Shown here piece by piece: positions 16,626-25,139 of a DNA stretch of 64,000 nt (within the stretch, counting starts at the first letter, position 1; every line of letters begins with the position of its first letter). Below the pieces are notes generated by a model. It was given only the letters and a program-made list of their open reading frames with translations, was not told where the DNA came from and ran no database searches. Position numbers and translations under genes: made by a program. Origin of the DNA: an uncultured Zoogloea sp. (lineage in GTDB: Bacteria; Pseudomonadota; Gammaproteobacteria; Burkholderiales; Rhodocyclaceae); contig CALBTT010000228.1 of the NCBI GenBank assembly GCA_937967645.1, forward strand, positions 1-64,000, given 5' to 3'.

Positions 16626-19085
16626 TTAACGGGTAAGCCTGCGCTGCAGGCGCAAGGCATTGAGTACGACGAAGAGGGAACTGGCGGACATCCCGATCCC
16701 TGCCATCCAGGGAGTCACCAGGCCAAACATGGCCAGGGGCACCGCTGTGAAATTATAGGCAAACGACCACCACAGGTTCTGCCGGATGATGGTCAGCGCC
16801 CGACGCGACACGTCGAAGCCCTCGGCCAGCGTCCCGAGGCGGGCCCCCAGCAGGACGATGTCGGCCTGGTTGCGGGCCAGATCGGTACCGCCCCCCATGG
16901 CCACGGACACCTGGGCCTGGGCCAGCACCGGTGCATCATTCACCCCATCCCCCACCATCGCGATCACGCCACCGCCGGCCTGCAGGGCGCTCAGCCCCTC
17001 GTGCTTGCCCTCCGGCGTCATGCCGCCCACGGCCTGCTCGACTCCCAGACGACGGCCCAGTGCCTCGACGGTGGAAGGCGTATCACCACTGAAGATCGAC
17101 AGCTTGATCCCGCGCGCGCGCAGCGCCTCGAAGGTGGCGGGGCAATCCTCCCGCAGGCCGTCGGACAGCACGAAGGCGGCCAGCCAGCCGGCCGACGACC
17201 CTAGGGCGATCACGCTGCGTCCTGACTGCTCGTCCTCCACCAGCCCACGTGGCAACTCGCCGCCAGCCAGGCCGGCCACAAAACCGGGCCGGCCGATGCG
17301 ATAGGTCACCCCATCCAGGACGCCGCTCATGCCCTGGCCGGTCACCGCGGTAAGCGCACTGAAGGCAGGCAGCCCGGCGGCAGCCCCTTGCCGGCGCAGG
17401 GCTGCCGCAATGGCGTGCTCGCTGCCCTGCTCCAGGCCCGCGGCCAGCGCGCTCACCCGCTCCTCGGAGAGATCGGCAAAAAGCCGCACCCCCTCGACCC
17501 GCATCTCGCCATAGGTCAGGGTGCCGGTCTTGTCGAAAACGAAATGCTCGGTCCGAGCCAGGGCCTCGATGGCATGCCCCCGGGTGACCAGCACACCCAT
17601 CCGAGCCAGGGTATCGGTAGCCACCGTCAGGGCGACGGGCGTCGCCAGCGACAGCGCACAGGGGCAACTCACCACCAGCACCGAGACGAAGACCCACAGG
17701 GCCCGGTCCGGATCGGCCCACCACCACCAGGCGGCCGTGACCACGGCCAGCACCAGCAGCGCGACGATGAAATAGGCGGCCACCCGATCGGCCTGCTGGA
17801 CCACCCGCGGCTTCTCAGCGGAGGCCCGCTCCATCAGCTGACGGATCGCCGCCAGGCGGGTGTGCTCGCCGGTACGGCTGACCCGCACCAGCAGCGGGCT
17901 GCCGATATTCACACTGCCGCCGGTCACCTCCGCCCCCGGCGCCTTGGGCACGGGACGGCTCTCGCCGGTCAACAGGGCTTCATTGGCCTCGCTCGTCCCC
18001 TCGATCACCAGGCCGTCAGCCGGCACGGCCTCACCCGGCTTGATCCGGATCACATCCCCCACCAGCAACTGGGACACCGGCACCTTGTCGCCCTCCGGCG
18101 CCGGGTAAGCACTCAGGCGCTCGGCGAAGGCCGGCAGGGCCTTGCCCAACTCCTCGACCCCGCGCACGGCCTTCTGGCGCGCCAGCATCTCGACGTAGCG
18201 TCCACACAGCAGGAAGAACACGAACATCGTGACTGAATCGAAATACACCTCGCCCTTGCCTGTCAGGGTCGCCCAGCAGCTCGCCACGAAAGCCGCGCCC
18301 ACCCCCAAGGCGACCGGCACGTCCATGCCCAGGCGGCGCAGGCGCACATCGCGCAGGGCGTGGCTGAAGAACGGAGCTGCGGAATAGAGGACCACCGGCG
18401 TGGTCAGGATCAGACTGGCCCAGCGCATCAGCAGCTCGATATCGGCGGTCATGTCACCGGCGTCGGCGATGTACACCGGGAAGGCATACATCATCACCTG
18501 CATCATGCCGAAACCCGCCACGAACAGGCGCCACAAGGCGGTGCGTCGCTCGCGCTGGGAGATCTGCTCCGAACGGGCCGCATCGTAGGGGTAGGCCCGG
18601 TAGCCAATGGCCTGGATGGCCGCGAGGATGTCCGACAGCTTGATCTTCCGCTCGTCCCAGCGTACCCGGGCGCGACGCGTCGCGTAGTTGATATCCACCG
18701 CGGTCACACCGGGCTGATGCGCCACATGCTGCTCGTTCAGCCAGATGCAGGCGGAGCAGGTGATCCCCTCGAGGATCAAGGCCGCTTCACGCTCGTGCTC
18801 GCCGATGGGCTTGACGAAACCCTTCTGGAAATCCGGGTGGTCGAACAGGCCCAGATCCTTCAGCTCGTCGGGCATCGCCTCACGGGCCTGCTCGGGCATC
18901 GCATCACGGCGCTTGTAGTAGTCGGTCAGGCCGCTATCGACGATGGAGCGGGCCACCGCCTGGCAGCCGGTGCAGCACATCTGATGGCGGGTGCCGGAGA
19001 TCTCCACCGGAAGATCCACATCGGCGGGGATGGGCAGGCCGCAGTGGTAGCAGTCGTGCTCGGTCAAAACAGGGGAGTCGGACAA
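16626..19085 (-). CDS. ccoI: Copper-transporting P-type ATPase CcoI (FixI)
   Basis: A heavy-metal P1B ATPase that delivers copper for cbb3 oxidase. It has an N-terminal cysteine-rich metal domain (CYHCG then CCTGC), an HMA domain with CSAC, eight-helix membrane region with CPC (SCPCALS), then TGES, DKTGTLT and GDGVND motifs. TTG at 19085 is chosen because GAGG lies 6 bases upstream, giving 819 residues; TTG at 19067 is an alternative, and no ATG is available. The usual SEHP motif reads SEHA here. No ccoG or ccoH precedes it; the upstream gene set is a TRAP transporter. Confidence 0.9.
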   Translation of the reverse strand: MSDSPVLTEHDCYHCGLPIPADVDLPVEISGTRHQMCCTGCQAVARSIVDSGLTDYYKRRDAMPEQAREAMPDELKDLGLFDHPDFQKGFVKPIGEHEREAALILEGITCSACIWLNEQHVAHQPGVTAVDINYATRRARVRWDERKIKLSDILAAIQAIGYRAYPYDAARSEQISQRERRTALWRLFVAGFGMMQVMMYAFPVYIADAGDMTADIELLMRWASLILTTPVVLYSAAPFFSHALRDVRLRRLGMDVPVALGVGAAFVASCWATLTGKGEVYFDSVTMFVFFLLCGRYVEMLARQKAVRGVEELGKALPAFAERLSAYPAPEGDKVPVSQLLVGDVIRIKPGEAVPADGLVIEGTSEANEALLTGESRPVPKAPGAEVTGGSVNIGSPLLVRVSRTGEHTRLAAIRQLMERASAEKPRVVQQADRVAAYFIVALLVLAVVTAAWWWWADPDRALWVFVSVLVVSCPCALSLATPVALTVATDTLARMGVLVTRGHAIEALARTEHFVFDKTGTLTYGEMRVEGVRLFADLSEERVSALAAGLEQGSEHAIAAALRRQGAAAGLPAFSALTAVTGQGMSGVLDGVTYRIGRPGFVAGLAGGELPRGLVEDEQSGRSVIALGSSAGWLAAFVLSDGLREDCPATFEALRARGIKLSIFSGDTPSTVEALGRRLGVEQAVGGMTPEGKHEGLSALQAGGGVIAMVGDGVNDAPVLAQAQVSVAMGGGTDLARNQADIVLLGARLGTLAEGFDVSRRALTIIRQNLWWSFAYNFTAVPLAMFGLVTPWMAGIGMSASSLFVVLNALRLQRRLTR

Positions 19086-19235
19086 CAGGGGCCTCGCAGA
19101 CAACACGCGTGGCCGGGACTGGCCACGGGAAACACGCCGTTGTATCACAAAGCCCGTGTCCGGCAAAACGGCGCGCCGCGGCGCAGGCCGCCTCCACCTC
19201 CCCCGCCGGGCCACCCCGGGCCCATCAGGATGCCC

Positions 19236-19264
19236 AAGAAAAAACGCGCCCTGGAGGGCGCGTT
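19236..19264 (-). terminator. Terminator of the dctPQM operon
   Basis: AACGCGCCCT and AGGGCGCGTT pair around 2 bases (19243-19264) and are followed on the minus strand by TTTTTTCTT. It starts about 24 bases past the dctM stop. Confidence 0.9.
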
Positions 19265-19288
19265 CTTCAACCGACGGCAAGGCCGGGA

Positions 19289-20572
19289 TCACAGCATGCC
19301 GAGCATCCGCGGGAACCACAGGGACAGCCCAGGCCAATAGGTGACGATGCCCAGGAAGACCAGCATCGACAGCAGCCATGGCCACACCGCCACGGTCAGC
19401 TCGGTGATACCCATTTTGGTAATCCCCGAAGCCACATAAAGGTTGAGGCCCACCGGTGGGTGACACATGCCGACCTCCATGTTCACCACCATGATGATGC
19501 CGAAGTGCACCGGGTCGATACCCAGCTTCATCGCCACCGGGAACAGGATGGGCGCGAAGATCAGCACGATCGACGACGGCTCCATGAAGTTGCCCGCCAG
19601 CAGCAGCAGCACGTTCACCGCCAGCAGGAAGGCGATCGCGCCGAGGCCGTTGCCGAGCATCCATTCGGCCAGCGCCTGCGGGATGTTCTCGTTGGTCATG
19701 ATGAAGGAGAACAGCACCGCGTTGGTGATGATGTACAGCAGCATCGCCGACATGTTGGCCGAGTTGAGCAGCACCTTGGGCACGTCGCTCAGAGGCATGT
19801 CGCGGTACACGAACACCGCCACGATGAAGGCATACATGGCGCTCATGGCGGCCGCCTCGGTGGGCGTGAACATGCCGGTGTAGATCCCGCCCATCACCAC
19901 CACGATCAGCAGCAGACCCCACACCGAATCCTTGAAGGCCTTGAGGCGCTGGGCCATCGAGGCCTTGGGCTGGCGTGGATAGTCAAACTTGCGGGCCCGG
20001 TACCAGGTCACTCCGCCAAGCGTCGCGGCCAGCGCCAGGCCCGGCACCACGCCGGCCATGAACAGGGCACCCACCGAGGTGTTGGTGGCCACCGAGTACA
20101 TGACCATCACGATGGAGGGCGGGATCAGGATGCCCAGCGCGCCGGCAGTGGTGATGATGCCCGCCCCGAACTTGTTGGGGAAACCCGCCTTGACCATGGC
20201 CGGCAGCAGGATCGAGCCGATCGCCACCACCGTGGCCGGGCTGGAGCCGGACACCGCCGCGAACAGCGCACAGGCCAGCACCCCCGCAAGCCCCAGGCCG
20301 CCATACCAGTGCCCGACCATCGAGCTGGCGAAATTGATCATTCGCCTGGCCACCCCCCCATGGGTGAGGAAGTTACCCGCCAGGATAAAGAACGGGATCG
20401 CCATGATCTCGAACTTCTCGATCCCGGTGAACAGCTTGAGCGCCACCGACTCGAGCGGCACCTGGGTCATGGTGAACAGGAAGCTGAGCACCGTCAGGCC
20501 GAGGGAGATGGAGATCGGCATCCCGGTGAGCATCAGGGCCAGGAGCAGCCCGAAGATGATTGCGGCGTTCAT
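19289..20572 (-). CDS. dctM: TRAP transporter large permease DctM
   Basis: The large membrane subunit of a tripartite ATP-independent periplasmic transporter that moves carboxylates with sodium. The 427-residue product is almost entirely hydrophobic (about 12 segments) and contains family motifs such as GSSPATVVAIG and PPSIVMVMY. It overlaps dctQ by 4 bp. C4-dicarboxylate specificity is inferred from its partners. Confidence 0.94.
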   Translation of the reverse strand: MNAAIIFGLLLALMLTGMPISISLGLTVLSFLFTMTQVPLESVALKLFTGIEKFEIMAIPFFILAGNFLTHGGVARRMINFASSMVGHWYGGLGLAGVLACALFAAVSGSSPATVVAIGSILLPAMVKAGFPNKFGAGIITTAGALGILIPPSIVMVMYSVATNTSVGALFMAGVVPGLALAATLGGVTWYRARKFDYPRQPKASMAQRLKAFKDSVWGLLLIVVVMGGIYTGMFTPTEAAAMSAMYAFIVAVFVYRDMPLSDVPKVLLNSANMSAMLLYIITNAVLFSFIMTNENIPQALAEWMLGNGLGAIAFLLAVNVLLLLAGNFMEPSSIVLIFAPILFPVAMKLGIDPVHFGIIMVVNMEVGMCHPPVGLNLYVASGITKMGITELTVAVWPWLLSMLVFLGIVTYWPGLSLWFPRMLGML

Positions 20573-21258
20573 TTGCGCTCTCCTTCACGGTCGCCGAGGG
20601 GCTTGTGCTTCAGGTCGTGGGCATGGAGGTTGTCATCCAGCGAGTACGGGTTGGCATCGGCCGGCGGCAGTTCGCCCTCCAGACCATCCACGTGTCCGTG
20701 GTCGTGGTGCGGCAGCTCGCCGGTCCGCAGGAAACCCCAGGTGACCTGCAGGAAGCGGAAGCACATCAGGCTGGAGCCCAGGGGAATCGCGCTGTAGACG
20801 ATCCAGGTCGGCCACTCCAGATCGGGCGTGGTGGGGCCTTCGGGGATATCCCCGATTTCGGCGCCGGTAAAGTGCAGGAAAGCGTAGTGGGCGCCGTTCT
20901 CCCACACGAAATGACCACCCAGGGTGGCGACGATGCCGGTGAATAGGGCGCCCGCGAGCAAGCCAAAGACAATGAACTTGGCCCGGTTGCGGTCACTCAG
21001 GCGGTTGATCACCACATCCACGCCCACGTGAATGCCCGTCCGCACGCCGTAAGCGGCGCCAAACTTGGCCATCCACACAAACATGATGATGCAGAGCTCC
21101 TGGGCCCAGCTGAAGTTGAGGGAGAGCAGCCAATCCTGCAGGCCGGGGATGCTGATGCCGGCCAGGTAGCGGTGCACCACGGACAGGAAGATGATGGCCG
21201 TGGCGCCGCCCATCAGGAAGGTGATGATCCACTCTTCGAGACGATCGAGTATTTTCAT
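20569..21258 (-). CDS. dctQ: TRAP transporter small permease DctQ
   Basis: The small, four-helix membrane subunit that joins the binding protein to DctM. The 229-residue product shows four hydrophobic segments and the family signature around WAQELCIIMFVWMAKFGAAYG. A His/Asp-rich C-terminal tail after about residue 190 (HHDHGHVDG) makes it longer than many DctQ proteins (150-200) and is likely cytoplasmic; its role is unknown. Confidence 0.92.
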   Translation of the reverse strand: MKILDRLEEWIITFLMGGATAIIFLSVVHRYLAGISIPGLQDWLLSLNFSWAQELCIIMFVWMAKFGAAYGVRTGIHVGVDVVINRLSDRNRAKFIVFGLLAGALFTGIVATLGGHFVWENGAHYAFLHFTGAEIGDIPEGPTTPDLEWPTWIVYSAIPLGSSLMCFRFLQVTWGFLRTGELPHHDHGHVDGLEGELPPADANPYSLDDNLHAHDLKHKPLGDREGERK

Positions 21259-21291
21259 GATGAGTCCTCGCAGTGAGGTGCGATGGAGATC

Positions 21292-21341
21292 CCGGGACGG
21301 GGCGTCCCGGTCCGTGCGGCCTCCCGGGACCGGGAGACCGC
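21292..21341 (-). promoter_or_regulatory. Two intercistronic hairpins between dctP and dctQ
   Basis: CCGGGACG/CGTCCCGG (21292-21310) and CTCCCGG/CCGGGAG (about 21320-21337) are strong GC stems in the 119-base gap. Neither has a U tract. In transport operons such hairpins commonly protect the upstream binding-protein mRNA and lower permease expression; that role here is an inference. Confidence 0.6.
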
Positions 21342-21377
21342 ACTCAGGCGGAAACTAGAGGACGCTCGGACGAGCGC

Positions 21378-22382
21378 TCAGAGCTTCGCGGGATCGAAGC
21401 CGGTTTCCTTGTAGATGGACTGGATCAGGTCCTTGCCGATGCGCCCTTCCATCTTCTGATGAACAGGCAGCATGGCCTTCTTGAAGGCCAGCTTTTCTTC
21501 CTTGGTCGGCACATAGACCTGGGTCTTGCCGCTCTTCTTGATGCCCTCGAGGGCCTTGTCGTTCTCTTCCTGGGCGATCTTGTTGGCGTAGGCGGTGGAA
21601 TCCTTCATCGCCTGCTCGAGCTGGCCGCGCACATCAGCGGGCAGGCCATCCCAGAATTTCTTGTTGGCGATCACCGCATAGCCCAGATAGCCATGATCGG
21701 TCACCGTCAGGTGCTTCTGCACTTCGTGCATCTTCTGGGTGAAGGTATTCGAGTGCGGGTTCTCCGTGCCGTCCACCACCCCCGTCTGCAGGGCCTGGTA
21801 CACCTCGGAGAAGGCCATCACCTGGGGCAGGCCACCCACCGAACGGATCTCCTCTTCCAGCACCTTCGAGGACTGGATGCGCAGCTTCTTGCCCTTCAGG
21901 TCGGCCGGGGTCCGGATCGGGGTGTTGGCGGAGAAGGACTTGAAGCCGTTGTCCCAGTAGGCCAGGCCGACGATGCCTTTGGGCTCGAGCTTCTTGAGGA
22001 TGCTGGCGCCCACCGGGCCCTGGGTGATGCGGTGCAATTCGGTGTAGTCGTCGAAGATGTAGGGCAGATCGAAGACCTCGAACTCCTTCACCCCGAGCGG
22101 GCCGAACTTGGCCAGCGACGGCGCGAGCATCTGGACGGCGCCGAGCTGCAGGGCTTCGAGCTCTTCCTTGTCCTTGTAGAGGGCGCTGTTGGCATAGACT
22201 TCGACCTTGACCTTGCCCTTGGTCAGTTCTTCCGCGCGCTTCTTGAAATACTCTGACGCCTTGCCCTTGGGCGTATCGGCAGCCACCACATGACTGAACT
22301 TGATCACGATGGGCGCCTGGGCTGAAGCGCTGGCACAAAAACCGAGGGCGGCCAGGCTGAACAGGATGGTGCGCAGTTTCAT
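21378..22382 (-). CDS. dctP: TRAP transporter periplasmic binding protein DctP
   Basis: Captures the carboxylate ligand in the periplasm. The 334-residue product has a Sec signal peptide (cleavage probably after ASAQA, about residue 23) and the DctP fold with IKFSHVVAADTPKG, AYWDNGFKSF and the conserved arginine in KKLRIQSSKV that binds the ligand carboxylate. The family resembles C4-dicarboxylate (malate/succinate/fumarate) binders. It is the first gene of the operon, opposite the dctB-dctR two-component genes. Confidence 0.94.
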   Translation of the reverse strand: MKLRTILFSLAALGFCASASAQAPIVIKFSHVVAADTPKGKASEYFKKRAEELTKGKVKVEVYANSALYKDKEELEALQLGAVQMLAPSLAKFGPLGVKEFEVFDLPYIFDDYTELHRITQGPVGASILKKLEPKGIVGLAYWDNGFKSFSANTPIRTPADLKGKKLRIQSSKVLEEEIRSVGGLPQVMAFSEVYQALQTGVVDGTENPHSNTFTQKMHEVQKHLTVTDHGYLGYAVIANKKFWDGLPADVRGQLEQAMKDSTAYANKIAQEENDKALEGIKKSGKTQVYVPTKEEKLAFKKAMLPVHQKMEGRIGKDLIQSIYKETGFDPAKL

Positions 22383-22556
22383 TTTCTGTCTCCGTTATAA
22401 GAATAGTCGTGCAATCAGAGCCCACCCATAAAGTAGGTGGCTGCCCCTCAACTATCGTCATCCGATCGAAGTCCCGATATTGTGGTCATCCGCAGTGTGG
22501 AAAGTTCCGATGGAGATGTCGGGCCACTCCGGCAAACAATGAGAACGACCTGATCC
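22383..22556. other. Divergent control region between dctP and dctB
   Basis: This 174-base stretch must hold both promoters. No convincing -10/-35 pair for either direction and no clear long palindrome for DctR was recognised. TATAAG occurs near the dctP start on the plus strand. Confidence 0.4.
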
Positions 22557-24536
22557 GTGATACTCAATCCCTTGCCCGAATCCGCAACGCCCTCTCCACC
22601 GCCCAGCTGGTACTGGAGCCTGCCTTATGCCGCCGTGGCCCTCTTCGTGGCCACCATGGCGGCCCTGCTGTGGCTGACGCATCGCCAGGACTCCGAAGAG
22701 CAGCGCGCCACGCTGATCAACGACGTGCTCTGGATGGAGCAGAACCTGTCCTTCCAGTTCGAACGCAACAGCGAGCTGCTGGGCCAGCTGGGCCCTGGCC
22801 TGCTCAAGAGCCCACAGCTCAGTCCCACCACCGAGGCCAGGGTGCGCCAGGCCCTTGACGCGGAGAGCGGCCTGGTGCGCATCCTGTGGCTGAAAGAGGA
22901 CGGCAGCGTGCGCGGCGCCCACCCGCCCTATACCGACAGCCATCTGGTTGGTGAAGCAGGCGGCACCTTCCCATCCAGCTCCGCCTACCGCATGTCCCGT
23001 GCCATGGGCCGGCCCAGCTACAGCGACGCCTACTCCGTCATCGACAACCAGACCCAGTTCGAAGTGCACGTACCGGTCTTCGAGGGCGGGCGCTACCTGG
23101 GGTCGGTGGTCGGGGTGTATTCCCTGAACAACCTTCTGAGCCGACAGGTGCCCTGGTGGTTCTCCGAACGCTACCGCGTCTCGGTGACCAACAATCTGGG
23201 GGTCGAGATCGCCGCCAAGTCCAAGGTGTCGCCCCTCTCCTCGCTGACCTACGAGATGGCTCTCGACCCGCCCGGGCACGGCCTGAGCATCACGGTCACG
23301 GCCTACAAGAGCGAGGTGCGCTGGATCTCCCTGCTGCTGATGGGCTCCCTGGGCGTGCTCGCCGCAGCCATCGTCTGGAGCCTCTGGCAGTTGCGCCGCC
23401 ACATGCTGCGGCGCCAGGCGGCCGAACATGCGCTGCGCGCCGAACACGCCTTCCGCAAGGCCATGGAGGACTCGCTCAACTCCGGCATGCGGGCCCGCGA
23501 CCTGAAGGGGCGTATCACCTATGTAAACCCCGCCTTCTGCCGCATGGTGGGATGGAGTGCCGACGAACTGGTCGGTCTGGTCCCGCCCATGCCCTACTGG
23601 GCCCCCGAAGCCCTCGAACACACCCTGACGGTGCATAACATGGTGCTGGGCGGCCAGGCCCCCGCCCAAGGCATGGAGATCCGCCTGATGCGCCGCAACG
23701 GCGAACGCTTCGATGCGCTGCTGATCGAGGCCCCCCTGATCGACTCGGACGGCAAGCACATCGGCTGGATGGGCTCGATCGTGGATGTGACCGAGCAGAA
23801 GCGTGCCCAGGAGCTGGCCCGCCAGCAGCAGGAGCGCCTGCAGGCTACCGCCCGCCTGGTCACCATGGGCGAGATGGCGTCCACCCTGGCCCATGAGCTC
23901 AACCAGCCCCTGGCCGCCATTTCCAGCTACAACACCGGCTGCCTGAACATGATTGAACACGGCCAGCTGTCGCAACCCGAGCTCACCGGCATCCTCGAGA
24001 AGATCGGCAAGCAGGCCCAGCGCGCCGGCCAGATCATCCGCCGGATTCATGCCTTCGTGCGGCGTAGCGAGCCCAAGTGCGAGCCGGTGGATCTCAACCT
24101 GATCCTGCGTGAAGCGGTGGGCCTGGTCGAGCCGGACGCCCAGCGCCGGGGCGTGCACATCCAGACCGACCTGGAAGAGCCCCTGCCCTCGGTGGCCGCC
24201 GACCCGGTGATGCTCGAACAGGTGGCCATCAACCTGATCCGCAATGGCATGGATGCCATGGCTGACGTACCGCGGGAGCAACGCATCCTGAGCCTTAACA
24301 CCCGCCTGCAGGATGGCATGATCGTCATGTCCGTCGCCGACCGGGGCAAGGGCATCCCGCCCGAGGTCGCCGAAAAGCTGTTCGCACCGTTCTTCACCAC
24401 CAAGGCGGAGGGCATGGGCATGGGTCTCAACATCTGCCGTTCCATCGCCGAACTGCACCGGGGCCGCCTCAGCTTCGAGCCCAATCCGGGTGGTGGTACG
24501 ATTTTCAACTTCTCGCTCCCCGCCCAGTCACCATGA
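22557..24536 (+). CDS. Sensor histidine kinase (DctB/DctS-like) for the TRAP system
   Basis: A membrane sensor likely to detect C4-dicarboxylates and phosphorylate the adjacent regulator. The 659-residue product (GTG start) has two membrane segments (about 20-40 and 260-280) bracketing a periplasmic double-PAS-like sensor, a cytoplasmic PAS domain (about 300-420), a HisKA box AHELNQPLAAI with phospho-His about residue 446, and an HATPase domain with NLIRNGMDAM, DRGKGI and GMGMGL. It overlaps the response regulator by 4 bp. Confidence 0.92.
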   Translation: MILNPLPESATPSPPPSWYWSLPYAAVALFVATMAALLWLTHRQDSEEQRATLINDVLWMEQNLSFQFERNSELLGQLGPGLLKSPQLSPTTEARVRQALDAESGLVRILWLKEDGSVRGAHPPYTDSHLVGEAGGTFPSSSAYRMSRAMGRPSYSDAYSVIDNQTQFEVHVPVFEGGRYLGSVVGVYSLNNLLSRQVPWWFSERYRVSVTNNLGVEIAAKSKVSPLSSLTYEMALDPPGHGLSITVTAYKSEVRWISLLLMGSLGVLAAAIVWSLWQLRRHMLRRQAAEHALRAEHAFRKAMEDSLNSGMRARDLKGRITYVNPAFCRMVGWSADELVGLVPPMPYWAPEALEHTLTVHNMVLGGQAPAQGMEIRLMRRNGERFDALLIEAPLIDSDGKHIGWMGSIVDVTEQKRAQELARQQQERLQATARLVTMGEMASTLAHELNQPLAAISSYNTGCLNMIEHGQLSQPELTGILEKIGKQAQRAGQIIRRIHAFVRRSEPKCEPVDLNLILREAVGLVEPDAQRRGVHIQTDLEEPLPSVAADPVMLEQVAINLIRNGMDAMADVPREQRILSLNTRLQDGMIVMSVADRGKGIPPEVAEKLFAPFFTTKAEGMGMGLNICRSIAELHRGRLSFEPNPGGGTIFNFSLPAQSP

Positions 24537-25138
24537 ACCAAGCCCTCGCCCATATCGTCGATGACGACGAAGCCATCCGCGACGCCCTGACCTGGCTGCT
24601 CCGCACCCGCAATGTAGCGGCCCGCAGCTGGGACTCGGCCGAAGCCTTTCTGGCCGGCTGGCAGGCCGATTTCCACGGCTGCATCGTGCTCGACATCCGC
24701 ATGAAGGAGATGAGCGGCCTCGAATGCTTCGACGCCCTCCTCGAGCGCAACAACTCCATGCCGGTGATCTTCCTGACCGGCCACGGCGATGTCCCCATGG
24801 CTGTCAGCACACTGAAGAAAGGCGCCTTCGACTTCCTCGAAAAGCCCTTCGACGACAATGCCCTGGTGGATGTGGTGATCCGTGCGATGGAAGCCGACGC
24901 ACGTCGGCAGGCCAGTCAGGAGACCCAGGCCACCGTCGCCGGGCGCCTGGCCCAGCTCACGCCCCGCGAACAAGAGGTGATGCAGCTCGTGCTGGCCGGC
25001 AAGTTCAACAAGGTCATCGCCGACGAACTGAACATCTCGATGCGCACGGTGGAGGTACACCGCTCGCGGGTCTTCGAGAAGATGGGGGTCCGCTCGGCGG
25101 TGGAGCTGGCCCAGTTGCTGGCACCCGGCCGCGACTGA
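24533..25138 (+). CDS. Response regulator, FixJ/NarL type (DctR-like)
   Basis: A 201-residue two-domain regulator. The receiver domain has the acidic pair DDD (10-12), phospho-acceptor Asp54 in VLDIRM, Thr at about 83 in LTGHGD and Lys104 in EKPF. The output domain is a LuxR-type helix-turn-helix (about 137-195, LTPREQEVMQLV to VEVHRSRVFEKMG), not the sigma54-dependent type of rhizobial DctD. This matches the DctS-DctR type that controls dctPQM in Rhodobacter. Confidence 0.93.
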   Translation: MNQALAHIVDDDEAIRDALTWLLRTRNVAARSWDSAEAFLAGWQADFHGCIVLDIRMKEMSGLECFDALLERNNSMPVIFLTGHGDVPMAVSTLKKGAFDFLEKPFDDNALVDVVIRAMEADARRQASQETQATVAGRLAQLTPREQEVMQLVLAGKFNKVIADELNISMRTVEVHRSRVFEKMGVRSAVELAQLLAPGRD

Positions 25139-25139
25139 C

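Noticed and set aside
16294..16629. 111-codon plus-strand frame across the FNR box and ccoS
   Set aside because: It runs antisense to ccoS, has no ribosome site and no recognisable domain.
19140..19150. TTGTATCACAA palindrome upstream of ccoI as an FNR site
   Set aside because: It lacks the TTGAT/ATCAA core and spacing of FNR boxes; too short to call as another operator.
19086..19922. N-terminal extension of ccoI to 1098 residues
   Set aside because: The extension reads antisense through dctM and past its terminator; CcoI proteins are about 800 residues.
22458..24458. 666-codon minus-strand frame opposite the TRAP sensor kinase
   Set aside because: The plus-strand frame has all histidine kinase motifs; the minus frame has none.
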